45,432 nt of DNA from Scytalidium lignicola (GCA_002812745.2 NCSJ02000332.1:1-45432), one strand, 5' to 3'. Numbered from the stretch's first letter, positions 1-11,857 are shown. The notes: generated by a model not told the origin, from the sequence alone. Translations and numbers: made by a program.

Positions 1-1
1 C

Positions 2-1147
2 GATGCGGTCGGCGAGCTGGGGCGTGTGGATGCGCTGGATCCANGGGCGCCCGACTATGGTAAGTTTATCCACTCTTTTTCTCTTTGCTTCTCATTCTTT
101 TTATCTATTATTTTATTTATTTATTTCTTATTTCTTTGCTTCGTTTTATTCCCGGGTTTTGTATCCGGTTTCTGTCTGTCTCTGGGTGTGTGTAACAAAG
201 GAGGAGATACTCGATATACTACCGTATAATATGATATACAGAAAAGACAAGCAGCTTCCCAGAAAGAAAGAAACACCAATAGACGCTGCTCACATCCTGT
301 CAAATAATATTCTTTCTTTTCTCTGCTTTTGCCACACATATGTTTCTATTTCTCTACTTAATCACACTTCCTATTGCTCGTCATGATCATTCCTATCCAA
401 CGCACCACTTCCCTTCCACGCGCCCCTTGAACTCTCTCTCTAGCCACTAATAATAAAACTAATAATAATCTTTGCTCTCCCCAATAGGCTCCCCCTTCAC
501 CCTCTCCCAGGCCCAATCCTTCATCTCCGCCTNCCCCCGTCGGCGCCCGCATCACCTTCCACAACCTCCACCCCCAGACCTACCTCGCCACCTACACCGG
601 CCCCGCATACGACTACATCGTTCTCTCCCACTGCATCTGGTACTTCGAATCGCCTTCCATCCTCGGCGCCATCGTCGCCGCCCTAACACCGCACTGCAAG
701 GTCCTCTGCGTCGCTGAGTGGTCCCTGCGATCCCTCAAGGTCAATTCCCAGGCTCATGTCTTGACGGCGCTGTTGCTTAGCTTGCTGGAAGCTAAGAGGA
801 AGGTGCCTGGTGGCGGCAACGTCCGCACCGTGCTGAGTCCGGCGCAGATCTGCAGCATCGTGGAGGGGCAGAGTGGTGGTGATGGGTCGTTGAAGCTGGA
901 GAAGGAGGTGGTCAGGGAGTCGAATGAGGGGTTGTTGGATGGGTATTGGGAGGTGAGTGACTTGCTGAGGACGAGAGACAAGGTGCTGGCTGAGTTGAAG
1001 GGAGACGTCGGGCTTAATGAGAAAGAGGTTATGGCGTTGAGTGGTGTTTTCGATGCTGTGAAGGCGAATGTTGAGGGGTTGGAGGGGGGAGTTAAGGGGG
1101 TCAAGAGTATGGATGTTTGGGTTGCAAGGTTTAGTCATGGCGTTTAA
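2..1147 (+). CDS. SAM-dependent methyltransferase, C-terminal part (5' end outside window)
   Basis: The first exon ends at 59 and encodes the end of a class I methyltransferase Rossmann core: an acidic strand reading VDALDP, just after where the glycine-rich SAM motif I would lie outside the window. A long intron (60-487, GT-AG, 428 nt, T-rich) separates it from exon 2 (488-1147, stop TAA). Exon 2 carries HNLHPQTYLATYTG, YDYIVLSHCIWYF (the strand-4 region usual in this fold) and VLCVAEWSLR, then a helical C terminus. The N at 533 adds one base: with it the frame changes, and without it exon 2 reads through in one frame. I read this as a consensus error, not a biological frameshift. The methyl acceptor cannot be told from sequence. 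Confidence is good for the fold, low for any specific role. Confidence 0.72.
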
Positions 1148-1703
1148 GTTTATTATCTTTTGATTTCTACTTTTTTTCTTCTTCTTTTCCCCCNTTTTTT
1201 CATCTTCTGTTTTCTTTGCCCTTTGTCGTCTACTTATTGTGGATGGAGTACCGCAGGTGTATCATGGGTGCAATGCAAGATCATGCAGAATCGAGTAGTG
1301 CTGCAAATAGAACATAGGACACAGACAACACGTTTTTACTATTCCTTCCCATAAAAGAAATAGTTCTAGGGCAAAGTAAGCTTGCATGCATTCATAACCA
1401 TAAATCAATGCATTATTCACGCCACACTCTTTAGAGTCTTGGAAGACTTACATACCGTAACGACAAAACTAAGCTTATATCAGCAATCACCAACCCGGTA
1501 TGTATAACAATAGATTTAAACAGCACATTTTCCTCTTTGCGTTGCTACCTTTATTCGAGAAAAAGGTACTTCTGTAGCAATCTATGTTTTCAATGAATAG
1601 TAATCGCTATTCTAGTGTCCACTGCTGCCCGGTATTTCTTAGAAATCCTACAAACTATCCTTCCCTGTCATCAATATACCTCTAAACCAAAACATACATC
1701 AAA
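1148..1703. other. convergent intergenic region
   Basis: This gap lies between the 3' ends of the methyltransferase and the flavin monooxygenase genes. It is AT-rich with T-tracts, one of them next to an N at 1194. I see no coding signal, RNA gene or repeat. It presumably holds both 3' UTRs. Confidence 0.5.
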
Positions 1704-3604
1704 TCAATCTAAATGCTGATCCTGAACACCATTCACTGGCACTTCTATCCCCGCAACATACGGCACCTTCCTATCCACCTTCGCCGTCGACTTCAGAAGC
1801 TCATTCTGAATACTTGCCTTCCTCTCCGCCATCTTCTCCCTTAACTCCTCATACTGCAGCTTCCACTTATCATTATGCCCCTTCAATGGCTCCCCGCCGG
1901 CTTTTACGATCCATGGATTAATCGATCCAAATAACTCATCCACATACTCCGCGTCCTTCCCCATCAGACTGTGGAATATTCTACCGCTTCCCTTCGCTTT
2001 CACTCGTGCCTCGTATTCCGTTCGCATCTCTTGCTCTATAGGTAGTGGGGCTTTACCTGAGAAAATTGCAGCTAGGGCCGTGGCTTGGAAGTCAAAGAGG
2101 CTGAAAGTTGCGGTGTAATATGGGACACCGATGAACGCTAGTGTTGGGTCGGGGATGTAGAATATATCCTTGTGCAGGTTGTGGGTTTGTTGGCCGTCTG
2201 TTACTAGGATATTAGGATCGGTGGTGGTGTTGGAGAGGAGATCGTTGTGGTATCTTGGGAGTGGGTGGAGGAAGGGATAGGTCATGTGGTAACCTGTACA
2301 GACGATTACATTGTCAATTTCTGTTATGATAGTACCGTCGTGGAGGGTTACGCTGCCAGGGATGGAGTCCGTGGGGTTGATAGATGTATTTGAATCGGAT
2401 GAAAACGATGCGATTTCTCCGACGCGTTTTGCGTTTGGTGGAAGCATTGACGCTGGGTGGTCGAAGAGGCCATTGCGGGTTGATTGATATGTCTGTTTTG
2501 ATATGCCCTCGAGTTCCTTGGCGATGTCGGATGAGGAGGTGCTGCCTCCTATTAAAAGGATTGTCTAGAATTCAGAAATCCCTGATTAGAGGCGTGTCTA
2601 CTAGTTATTTGAATAGAGCGAGTAATAACCATACGAATTTCATACCTTGTCTTTGTATGGCTTCGGACTTCTATATCGTTTTGAATGCTGAATTCTATCC
2701 GGCCATGTCTTCTTCCACTCTGCCAGACCAGGAATATCTGGAACATGGGGAGCATGATAGTGACCTGATGCAATAACCACCGCATCGAATTCCTGTTCCA
2801 TCCAATAGTCAGAGTCTTATCGCAACAGACCAATTAAACTGCATACTAACCCAATCTTTAACAGTAGCCGTCTTTTGATTCTCTTCCAAAGTTGAAGTCC
2901 TCACATGCCATTTTCCCTTGGCTCCTCCATTTTCATTCTTCTTCTCTACTAGATCAACTTTTGTGTTAAACAATGTAATATCATTAACACCAGTCTTGGA
3001 AGCCGTGTCTTGGATATACGACGCTAGAACATTATGCTTGCTGATCTGCTCGGTCCCAGGTTTCCATGAGTTAAGTGACAATTCCATGAGACCCGTAGGA
3101 ACATTATTTTGGAGACCTTCGTAACAGGGTCTGGGTGCAATGAGTTAGTTCTTCTATTAATTGGTTGAGGTGAGAGAGGAAGGGAGCAGGCTGTGATGGA
3201 ACAAAAAACGAACCCCGGGGGAGCGTGGAGAATGGCAGGATCATCCTGCTCCTCTTTGTCAATTTCAACACCGCTGTCCACGCTTTTGGAGTCGCTATCA
3301 TCAACTTCATCGGCCTTTACCTTAAAGTATGCCGTCTCGGCTACAGATGGGGTGACTGAGGGATACGTCGGTTCTGGAGGACGTCTTGGATCGAAAACCC
3401 TGTCCAAGTGGTTTATTGTCAGCATATACATAGCTTGTAAACTATTCCGACAAGAAGGTGAATTGATTCGTACCATACTCCCCCAACTTTAGCAGTTCTT
3501 TCAAAAACGGTGACATCTAGACCGGATGCTTTCAGATGTGCAGCTGAGGCAACTCCAGACACCCCGGCACCAATTACAGCAACTCTTTTGACATCCAAAG
3601 ACAT
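1704..3604 (-). CDS. flavin-containing monooxygenase (FAD/NADPH)
   Basis: This is a complete five-exon gene of 534 codons. Exons are 3604-3474, 3399-3214, 3130-2851, 2792-2646 and 2564-1704, all with GT-AG introns and matching phases. The N terminus has the FAD Rossmann motif GAGVSG (residues 12-17) followed by VFERTAKVGGVW and FDPRRPPEP, as in fungal FMO-type proteins. Exon 4 gives VVIASGHYHAPHVPDIPG, the FMO-type signature region. Exon 5 opens with the second, NADPH-binding glycine motif (LIGGSTSSSDIA) and carries VIVCTGY further on. The family transfers one oxygen from a C4a-hydroperoxyflavin to a soft nucleophile (N or S) or acts as a Baeyer-Villiger enzyme; which applies here is not visible. 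It has no signal peptide, so is probably cytosolic. It is transcribed away from the MFS/regulator/reductase group, separated by 2.3 kb. Confidence 0.9.
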
Positions 3605-5280
3605 TTCTCTGAAATTATTGACAGTATTTTATATATTGTATTATATTTTATATTTAACAAAACTGCAAGTAAAGATCTGACAAAACTTATTTCTAAACAA
3701 TTGGGCAAGAGACAACACGGAATAAAGTAAGAGAACTCGATGGTGGTACGAAACCTCAGGGAACATTTGAAATCCCCATTTATCTCATGACAAATCCATC
3801 ATATATAAGACGACTTTCCCTGGCTTATCACAATGGCTGCAGGGAAAACAAAAGCACGACATTTGGAATGATAAGGAGTCAATTTCTCGCTTTACTCCCC
3901 AGGAAAGACGGATTCGCGAGATATGCACGAGATGGTGTGCTTCCCTTTGCCCCGCACTAAAGTTTCAGCCGCCTCATTGGATATTGACTGACATAATATT
4001 GAAGGAAAAGGAGGTGAGGATATTAGATAAGCTGATATTCAATTGTACTTGAAATTTATATATTTGATACGAGGTTTGGTTGGGTGGGAGTTGACCTAGA
4101 ATAGAAATGATTTTATTTGATATAGCGAGGCTACAGCTTGATAGAGCATGCAGCCTCTATAGAGCTAGTGTTACCCAGATTGAGATAAAAAGAGTGGAGA
4201 TTAAATAGAAATGGGGAAAGATGGAAACTATTTCACTAGTTTTAAAATTATAAAATGGAGTAGATTTTTAGAGGCGTAAAACACCACAAATTCGTCATTT
4301 TCTCTAAACCTATTGTGCACACACCTTTCTATTTGCCTTATCCTGCGATAACTAAACACCCCAGTCGAATACCACAAAGTAAAAATACTCTAGCCAGCAT
4401 CTGAAGTACTCCAAAGACGATATACTTATGACTTGATCGTGTATGTCTTGAATGAACTTATACGTAGTGTTAGTAACTGGGCTGCTTTTAGAAGTTAGTT
4501 ACCTAAGTTTTAGTACTAGGATCTGCCGTTCATTTTTGATTGGTGCAACAACTAGACTTCTGGTAACATAGCACAGTAGACCCTCTCTACTACTTAAGTT
4601 CTTTTTTTTTGTTATCGGCGAGTAAAATATTTATTCATCTTTTAAATTAGCAAGGAGACTTGAAGTAATAATACTAGCGTATCAGCCAAAAAAGAAACAG
4701 AAAGTATTTACTACGAAATTTTACTTTACTGAGATATTTTATAATCTATCATGAAGCTTGTACTAACAATGTATTTAACGTACAAGGTCATGCTGTCGTT
4801 GAGTTCTTGGGAAAGCTTATGTTTGATGAGGAGAATGTCATTGATAATAATATGTCTTTTAGGCTCGAGTAATCAGAACATCTCGTTGAAAACAAGGTTA
4901 ACCAGGTAGTTACTGATGATATAGTCGGCTATTATATCGAGAAGAATAATATTCGTAATAAAAGACGATACGAAGGAGGCATTATCTGCTTTAATGTTTT
5001 TCCTGTTTTGGATTGCTTTGTCGAGCACATCTTAAACAGTGCATTAGTTGGAGGCTAGTTACTAAGTTATACATGAGTAACTTAAGTCTTAGTCGGAAAA
5101 TGTAAAAGTTATATTAATAGATGTATTCTAATATTGACTAAACAGTATAAGAAGTTGGAGAGTGATTTTGCTGATGGTCTAACTGTATTTTATAGACTTA
5201 CAAAATATCTATAGTATCTTGATGTAATTAGACATTTTGTCGGATATAATACGACATTTAACTCAACAAATGAAAGAAAA
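3605..5280. other. TA-rich intergenic DNA, no intact gene
   Basis: This is a long AT-rich stretch upstream of the monooxygenase. From about 4780 to 5060 one forward frame is nearly open, with a single in-frame stop around 4870; it gives no family I recognise and may belong to the same fossil as the ankyrin relic that follows. Composition and scattered stops suggest old decayed DNA, possibly RIP-affected, but I did not compute a RIP index. Confidence 0.45.
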
Positions 5281-5455
5281 GAAATACTACTTCATATTAA
5301 GTGCGGCAGAGTAGAGGCGACAAAAATCAATTATATCCGCAAGCCAGGTTTTTGGGGCCTTCATTTTGTAAGACTTCTGTTAAACCTGGGAGCTAATCAA
5401 TCTCAATGCGTTGGATAACAAAGGGATGTCACCACTAGACTTAGCTAAGATTAGG
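5281..5455 (+). pseudogene. ankyrin-repeat relic
   Basis: Forward translation from 5281 gives LLHIKCGRVEATKI, a decayed match to the ankyrin consensus TPLH.A...G..E.VK.LL, followed by GFWG and VRLLLNLGAN. After a frame change near 5395 the next repeat continues as LNALDNKGMSPLDLAK. Two repeats in register but in two frames, with no start codon, indicate a pseudogene fragment. Ankyrin arrays of this kind occur at the C terminus of fungal NLR-like proteins, which fits the PNP-domain gene at 13.7 kb, but a direct link is only inference. Confidence 0.6.
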
Positions 5456-5694
5456 CCCAAAGCAATGAATATACCACTTGAACGAAACATCATCCGATGA
5501 TCATGTCGATTACCTGTGTTTTTGTGGTCTGCCTCTTCCTGGCTGGCAGGTCCCTATCTTCCTCCACGGTTGTAGTATCGCATCACACGAATGAGCCACA
5601 GGACGATGACCCAAAGCCTTAATTTACAACGTGATTTCTAGCTCACAAGATTTATTATAATTACCAAAGCTTTTAAACTAGATAACTGATCAAT

Positions 5695-5788
5695 GTGGAG
5701 ACTCCGAACGTTTGTGTTGAAAGATGATACCGGCAGACTGAGCCGGATAAAATACCTGCGCTGACAGCCCGGGGTCCGGAGTCTCCAC
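5695..5788. promoter_or_regulatory. 12-bp inverted repeat in the permease promoter
   Basis: GTGGAGACTCCG (5695-5706) and its exact complement CGGAGTCTCCAC (5777-5788) face each other across 70 bp, the inner copy ending 114 bp before the permease ATG at 5903. The arms contain CGG/CCG triplets, the half-site read by Zn2Cys6 proteins, and a CCGG pair lies between them. GTGGAG/CTCCAC pairs also occur upstream of the next two genes. A role as operator is inferred. Confidence 0.45.
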
Positions 5789-5902
5789 TTCCCCACACAT
5801 CAGCTGTTCGAATTGTTTTTGTGTATATATTTTTGTTGGAGTCCCTGATAACAATCGTTCTTTACAATGCAGCTTGGAGCAGCTTAAATCATACCCGTCG
5901 AC

Positions 5903-8128
5903 ATGTCTAAAGAGGAATTTGACCATGACGAGATCGCCTCGCTGCGCTACGCGGAGCCGTTCGTGGAAAATGCAGCGCTGGAGAGAAGGTGGGCTAGAGA
6001 ACAGATGCGATGACAAAAGACTTACAAGTTCATAGGATTCTTTGGAAAGTCGATCTTCGACTGATCCCACCTTTGTTTATCATGGCAAGTTTCCTCTATC
6101 GATATGAATAATTCGTACTAATACTTTTCTTCCTCAGTACATTCTCAATTGTAAGAAGATCCCTAATTTGAGAGTCGTGCGCTGACTCGACACTTTTATG
6201 AAGATCTTGATAGAAACAAGTAAGGATTAAACTTGTCCTGACCTCTTATGGATTTATTTTGTCTGATCTTATTTATCATAGCATTGGAAATGCGAGAGAA
6301 GCCGGCATGGCAGCCGACTTGCACCTCTCATCGTCCGACTACTCTCTCGCTCTTTCCATCTTTTTTATCGGTTATCTTCTCCTAGAAGTTCCGAGCAACA
6401 TGATTTTGAGCAGAACCAGACCCAGCTTATATCTTCCCTCATTAATGGTAAGCTTTTAGTCTATCTACGAAGGCATGGGCTGACAGTGGTGTAGTTTGTT
6501 TGGGGGTGTCTCGTGTGAGTGCCCTTCCGCATGGAGCTGTGTCGCTGGAATCGTGCTGATTAGGTGCATAGAACTGCGTACACGGGTGTGAATACGAAAG
6601 GAGGACTGGTTGGCCTGCGCTTCGTACTTGGCCTCGTTGAGGCGGGTTATTTCGTAAGTGTTTTACTCGGTCGTGTGTTCAATGCTGACCATCAACTAGC
6701 CCGGAGTACTGCTCTTTATGAGCAACTGGTACAAGAAGGCAGAACTCGCTCGCCGCTTCTCCATTTTCTATTGTGCATCACTCGTATCAGGTGCCGTTGG
6801 TGGTCTTATCGGTAAGTACAAGTCCAGCTGATATATAAATGTCTAACAAGCTCTTAGCCGGTTTGATTGTGGATCATATGCAGCACAAAGGGAGTCTACC
6901 TGCCTGGAAGTGGCTATTCTTGAGTAGGTTCTGACACCTTATTGCCGTCTTATGCTAATGACTGCGTAGTCGAGGGAGTTCTTACTATAGGGTGTGCCGT
7001 CATTGCGATGTGAGTGATTATTTCCAATCAAGCAGAACGCTGCTGACAATCGTGAAGGTTTATCCTTCCAGATTTCCCCGCCACAACCAAGTGGCTTACA
7101 GACGAAGAGAGAGAATATGCTATACGTCGTTTAGAAGAGGATCGTTTGTCGAGCGAAGCTCGGGATATCACCCACCTTCAAGCTTTCCTATCTGCTGCAA
7201 AGGATTGGAGGTGAGCATTTCTATGTTCAAATTGACAGTTTCGCTGATCTCCGGTAGGACTTGGCTATTCATGCTTGCTCAAAGCTTATGCACTTGCGCG
7301 GGTACAATAACATACTTCATCCCGACTGTAATGGCATCCCTGGGGTATACGGGTAATATGGTTCAATATGTGCGTTTCTTCCCAATGTGTAGTTTTGCTA
7401 CCACTAACCACGTTTCAGATGACAATACCAATCTGTAAGATGGTGCACATTAGCACTTTGAACTATATTAACATGCTACTTAGATTGTGTCGCGTTGGTT
7501 ATTGTTCTCATATGCTGCTTCTCATCAGACTTGCAGAATGAGCGGCCAAAACACATTATGGTCATGGCAGGCATCTCTACTGTTTCCCTCATAATCGTGG
7601 CTGCAGTGGATAACCCCAAGGTCCGATATGCGTTCTTGTGTTTTGGTATGTAGGCCTAATTCGCTATTTAATCTTTGCTCACAGTTTGTTTCAGGCGCTG
7701 CCGGAATCTGGTGCTGTAGTCCAATGACTCTAAGCTATCTTTCGAATACAATTAGTAGTCCAATGGAGAAGCGTGCGGTGAGCATTGGTATCGTCAAGTA
7801 ATTCACCACTCCCTCGTTAAAATACGCACACTAATTCCTAATCTCTAGCGCGTTGGCAAATCTCTCATCTGTATAGTAAGTACGTCCATAGTATAATGAG
7901 ATCCGCACTAATTACCTTATCTGTAGTGGATCATACATTTGGCCCTCAAGCAGCGCACCGAAATACATACCTGGCTTCTCAGTTAGCATCGTATTGATGG
8001 CAGGCTGTGTGGTCACGGCGTTTGCCCTTATGGTACTTACTCGAAAGTACCCCTATGAGCTTACAAGAGATGGGGGAGGCGAAGTGGAGTCACAATCTAG
8101 CCAGAGTACTAGAGCTGAAGGAGTGTAA
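5903..8128 (+). CDS. MFS permease of the Dal5/anion:cation symporter type, 16 introns
   Basis: Seventeen exons splice to 474 codons: 5903-5988, 6036-6084, 6138-6150, 6204-6219, 6282-6447, 6495-6514, 6572-6653, 6700-6811, 6858-6923, 6970-7009, 7058-7210, 7258-7369, 7419-7434, 7484-7645, 7695-7797, 7849-7875, 7927-8128. Four exons are 20 nt or shorter (13, 16, 20, 16). The intron at 6085 starts with GC; the rest are GT-AG. The product has the layout of allantoate-permease-like carriers: a charged N terminus, LDRNNIGNAREAGM after helix 1, FFIGYLLLEVPSNM, GLRFVLGLVEAGYFPG, WKWLFLIEG at the end of the first half, a cytosolic loop with TDEEREYAIRRLEED, and a second hydrophobic half. Family members move organic anions such as allantoate, nicotinate, vitamins or sugar acids at the plasma membrane; the substrate here is unknown. 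It is the first of three co-directional genes. Confidence 0.85.
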
Positions 8129-8575
8129 AGAGAATATTAGGCCAACGTTAGCTCTGCTTGCGCAAATTTGGTCCTCGGATTTTTTCCAGCAATGTATCAA
8201 ACAAATTGTATGCCAATATCAATTGATATCTACATAGTCAAATAGTTCGTTCCCTCAGCGATAGTGTGAATCGTGAAACAAGCCATCGTCTATATCACCT
8301 TGTAGCTATCTCGTGGAGTATGAGCATAACCAACAGGCCATATTGATCAATTGATCGTTCTTAATTCGGCTAGTACGAGTAAGCACTAGACGCTGCTCTT
8401 TTGCCTACTCTAGCTATATTCCCCATCCTTACTAATAATTGCAAATCTCCTGATAAAAGCGGCTCTTGCAACTTTTTCTCGGTCTCTCCACGTCTTCCCC
8501 ACCTTTGCTCCGTCTGCCACCATTCATCCAAGTGCAAAGTGGTAGATATCATTACAGAACCAATTTCCGGAACCC
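8129..8575. promoter_or_regulatory. promoter region of the C2H2/Zn2Cys6 regulator
   Basis: This is a 447-bp gap between co-directional genes. It contains GTGGAG at 8313-8318 and CTCCAC at 8486-8491; the latter lies 85 bp before the chosen ATG, inside a pyrimidine-rich stretch with a nearby CTTCCCC that also follows the CTCCAC of the permease promoter. No TATA box stands out. Confidence 0.35.
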
Positions 8576-11500
8576 ATGTCTTGGCCACCCCAGGTGTCAG
8601 AAACGGTAAGTGCTTCTCTGACTAGTTTGTCTTCCCCGGATGTACCTGTACCCCAACATACAGCGGGCGGGGATCAATCGTATCCTCGAAAACGACGAAA
8701 GGAGCAGCCACTCGTCTGCAGCCGGGCAGACTGCCGACGTTCTTTTGGGAAGCTCGAACATCTTCAACGACACGAGCGTAGTCGTAAGTTACACCAAAGT
8801 AGACTATACCAGGAAACGTACTGACTCTCCTGTGACTGTGAGATGCTGGCGATGTTCGATATGAATGTCCGATATGCAAGAAACGATTCGTTAGAAGGTA
8901 ATTTAACGTAACAGTTGCCTCGTTAAGACAGCACTAACGACATACATATTAAAGCGACGTAATGACAAGACATACTGCCATTCATGATCAAGCCTTAATT
9001 ACTTTGAGGAAACCACGAAAAATATCGTGGTACGTATTCCTTCCGTCAGTTGCGTTGCTGCTTCTAATGTATCCTAGCAACTCATGTGCATCTTTGAAGG
9101 TCCGATGTGATGGACAACCTGGTAGTTCATGTATCCGCTGTCTTGCTTCAAAACAGGAGTGTGTATACAGAAATACAGAGAAGACAATATTGCAAAGTCC
9201 TGAATCTTCGCAGTCGCGTACACCGCCCATCTACTCCACTCCTAACCCGGAAGTGTCGGCCAACAGTCAAGTGCCAGTGAACCATGCAGCTTCTCGGACG
9301 GCGTTTAATATACCGCCTTCGATGTCTGATATGAGCTCTTCAAGTGCATTAGATGCATCCTATCATATGATAGAAACAAACCCTGGTGTATTGTCACAAG
9401 ATACTGGTGGGCTACCTTGTCAATGAAGCCTCCTTTCTCATCGCCCTTACTGATTTTGCGGTAGTGGATGACTTCTCAAGCCTCCCTCTGGAATTATTGT
9501 ATGGGTTTGCTATTGATTCATCGGAAAGTTACTTTGGCTGGGAAATCGGCGGTACAGAATTAGATCACTTAAAAACGCTCAATACTGATGCGCCCAATAC
9601 CCCTCCTGACAACTGGTTTCCATCCGATGTCATCCATCAAATGGTACCCTCAACCCAAACAACGAATAACGAAGGAGAAGTTTATGTTTCAAGCCCCTTA
9701 GTAGCCACTCCAGCAACGCGGGATTCTCAACCCGCTGATAGCCCATGGGTGAGTTGAACTTGTCAACGCAAATTCTCCTAGCTAACGATCCTCAGCCTCA
9801 CGTCTACAAACCGAGCGCAGATGACAGTCACATAGAGCTTCCCTCCATTTCACAGAGAATCCGGCCAGCCCTCTATGAGGAAAATGTAGATCGTGTAGGG
9901 GAATCGATGCGTGAGACAATTCTCTCTTTAGTGGGCATCTCCCACCAGCCTCACTGGCCTGCTATTGATGTCACATCGTTTCCCTCAACACAGACGCTCT
10001 CGGTTTGCATCAACCTCTACTTTAGACATTTCCATGATTCTCTCCCTATTCTTCGGCGATCAACATTCAGAATTGCAGAGGCCGCCCCCGTCCTTCTCCT
10101 GGCCGTAGCTGCTATTGGGGCAATATATTCAAGGGATGGGCTCGGTGGATTGGCGATAGCTATGAATGAATTGGCGCGACGAGCTATTGCTTATATGCGA
10201 GATAATGATCGGCGCGCTATGTTTGATACTTCCATCGTTCAGGCGTGGCTCTTGCAATCTATATTTGGATTGTTTTGCGGCTCTCGAATGCTTTATCAGC
10301 ACGCAGAGATAAGTCGAGGTGGTCTTGTCACAGCAGCAAGGAGAATGCATCTGCTTCGACCAAGTCTAACTTTTGTAGAGGAGCTCAAGCGGAGAAAGGA
10401 GACCGCCAGTACCGAGGAACTTCGCAGGGCATATGCAGATGATGAAGAGAGGCGGCGATTAGGATGGGGAATATATGTGATTCTCTCCAGGTAGTATACA
10501 AATTATTCAAGCCAAGCTAATATAGATACAGCTTTATGACATGCAGATTTCATGCCTACTCAACATTTCACCCCATTTCTCTATCGGAGAAGTCAATATG
10601 CCGCTACCCATTGATGAGGAGATATGGAATGCCCCTGCGTCCACCGCACACTTCGAATCCGAGCCGCAGTCAAAGTCTTCCAACTTTCGCCATGTACTTG
10701 ATACTCTGCTTTCGGCCAGAAAATTACCGCAGCCTCTGAATCCGTTCGGGTATTCTCTGATCGCTCATACGCTGTACAGGTTAGTCCTTACAGTGCCTTA
10801 CTTTGATATTCACCGATCCTAAACTACGTAGGCAATGCACTGATGCTGGGGAATATCACTGGATCTTGTCACAGCCTTGGGCAACCACCAACTCTCAGTA
10901 TCACCTAGCGTTCCCATCCAACTTCAAGCAGTAGGCTACAAAAAATATGTACCTTGACATTACCGCTAACCAGTTCTTAGTAACCCACAGATGCTTTTAG
11001 ACCAGCTATCTGACTCTTGCTCCACCGCTTCGTGTATGCCAAATTCGCTCATTGTAAACGTTTCCGCGCTCTCGCATCTCAGCCACATTCAATTTACATG
11101 GCCTGGCTTTCTTGAAAACATCAAGGTTGCGGCTGGTAAATCTGGGACGGAAGCCAGCAAGGCTGAGGCAAGCTTGTGGCTTTCCTCGCGGATATCAGAG
11201 GATCAGGTCAATGCCCGAGCAATTCTCGTTCATGCAGGGCAGCTAAACTCCCTTCTCATGCGGTATACATTTGAGTGGGTCTTCCTGATTGTGCAATTGG
11301 AAATTATAACTGACAGCATGTGAAGCGCCCCGTACGAGACAGTTTGGATGTTCGACGCAGCTCTTACGTTTTGGGCCATGATTAAATTTGGGATCAACTT
11401 GGTTGACTCGTCAGAAACCTCAGATAGGGTTATAATCACCTGTTAGTTAAATCATCTTCCTTCTCCCGATCCCTCATGCTGACAGTTGTAGGGTCCGATT

Positions 11501-11679
11501 CTGACGAGGTCTACGGTTGGATTCAAAGAGGTGGCCCAGTGTCGTTCCAAGGGGTTGGCAACTTGTCTGATCTTACAGTCTCCAAGGTTCTATCAGTGTT
11601 TAGTGAGAGGCTGGAAAATATACCCTGGGGTATTGCGCAGCGGTTTAGACACGTTTTGTTATATCTCCGCGAGGACTAG
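8576..11679 (+). CDS. transcription factor with two C2H2 fingers plus a Zn2Cys6 domain
   Basis: Eleven exons give 858 codons: 8576-8783, 8843-8897, 8955-9029, 9078-9406, 9465-9748, 9796-10476, 10532-10779, 10832-10930, 10981-11274, 11326-11441, 11492-11679. Finger 1 (residues about 48-70, C-x4-C-x12-H-x3-H) and finger 2 (about 78-98, C-x2-C-x12-H-x3-H) are rebuilt only when introns at 8784 and 8898 are removed; removing the third (9030) brings in CNSC, the start of a Zn2Cys6 cluster (about 113-141, C-x2-C-x6-C-x7-C-x2-C-x6-C). The large exon 6 holds the fungal-specific regulatory domain (LYFRHFHDSLPILRRSTF, then DDEERRRLGWGIY). The intron at 10477 uses a weak GTGATT donor and is the least certain join. 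This C2H2 plus C6 architecture is a known fungal type. Its position between permease and reductase, with shared promoter motifs, suggests it is the local regulator. The start codon is a best guess. Confidence 0.82.
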
Positions 11680-11839
11680 AAACTGTAGCCAATATACACG
11701 TGCCATACTGATTCTCGCCGATTACATATCCTCGTTATTTTTAGTGGCTTTTGATACTCTGATTTGTATTTCCCCTATTTTGACGGTGCCGTAATACGTA
11801 ATCTACGATGGTATTGCCACAGTGGGCGTAGTTTGGTGA

Positions 11840-11857
11840 GTGGAGGGGTTTCTCCAC
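11840..11857. promoter_or_regulatory. GTGGAG/CTCCAC palindrome before the reductase
   Basis: GTGGAG, six spacer bases and CTCCAC form a perfect inverted repeat whose inner arm ends 108 bp before the aldo-keto reductase ATG. A related GTCTCCGG follows at 11861. The same hexamer pair occurs in the promoters of the two preceding genes at similar distances from the ATG. Confidence 0.45.
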
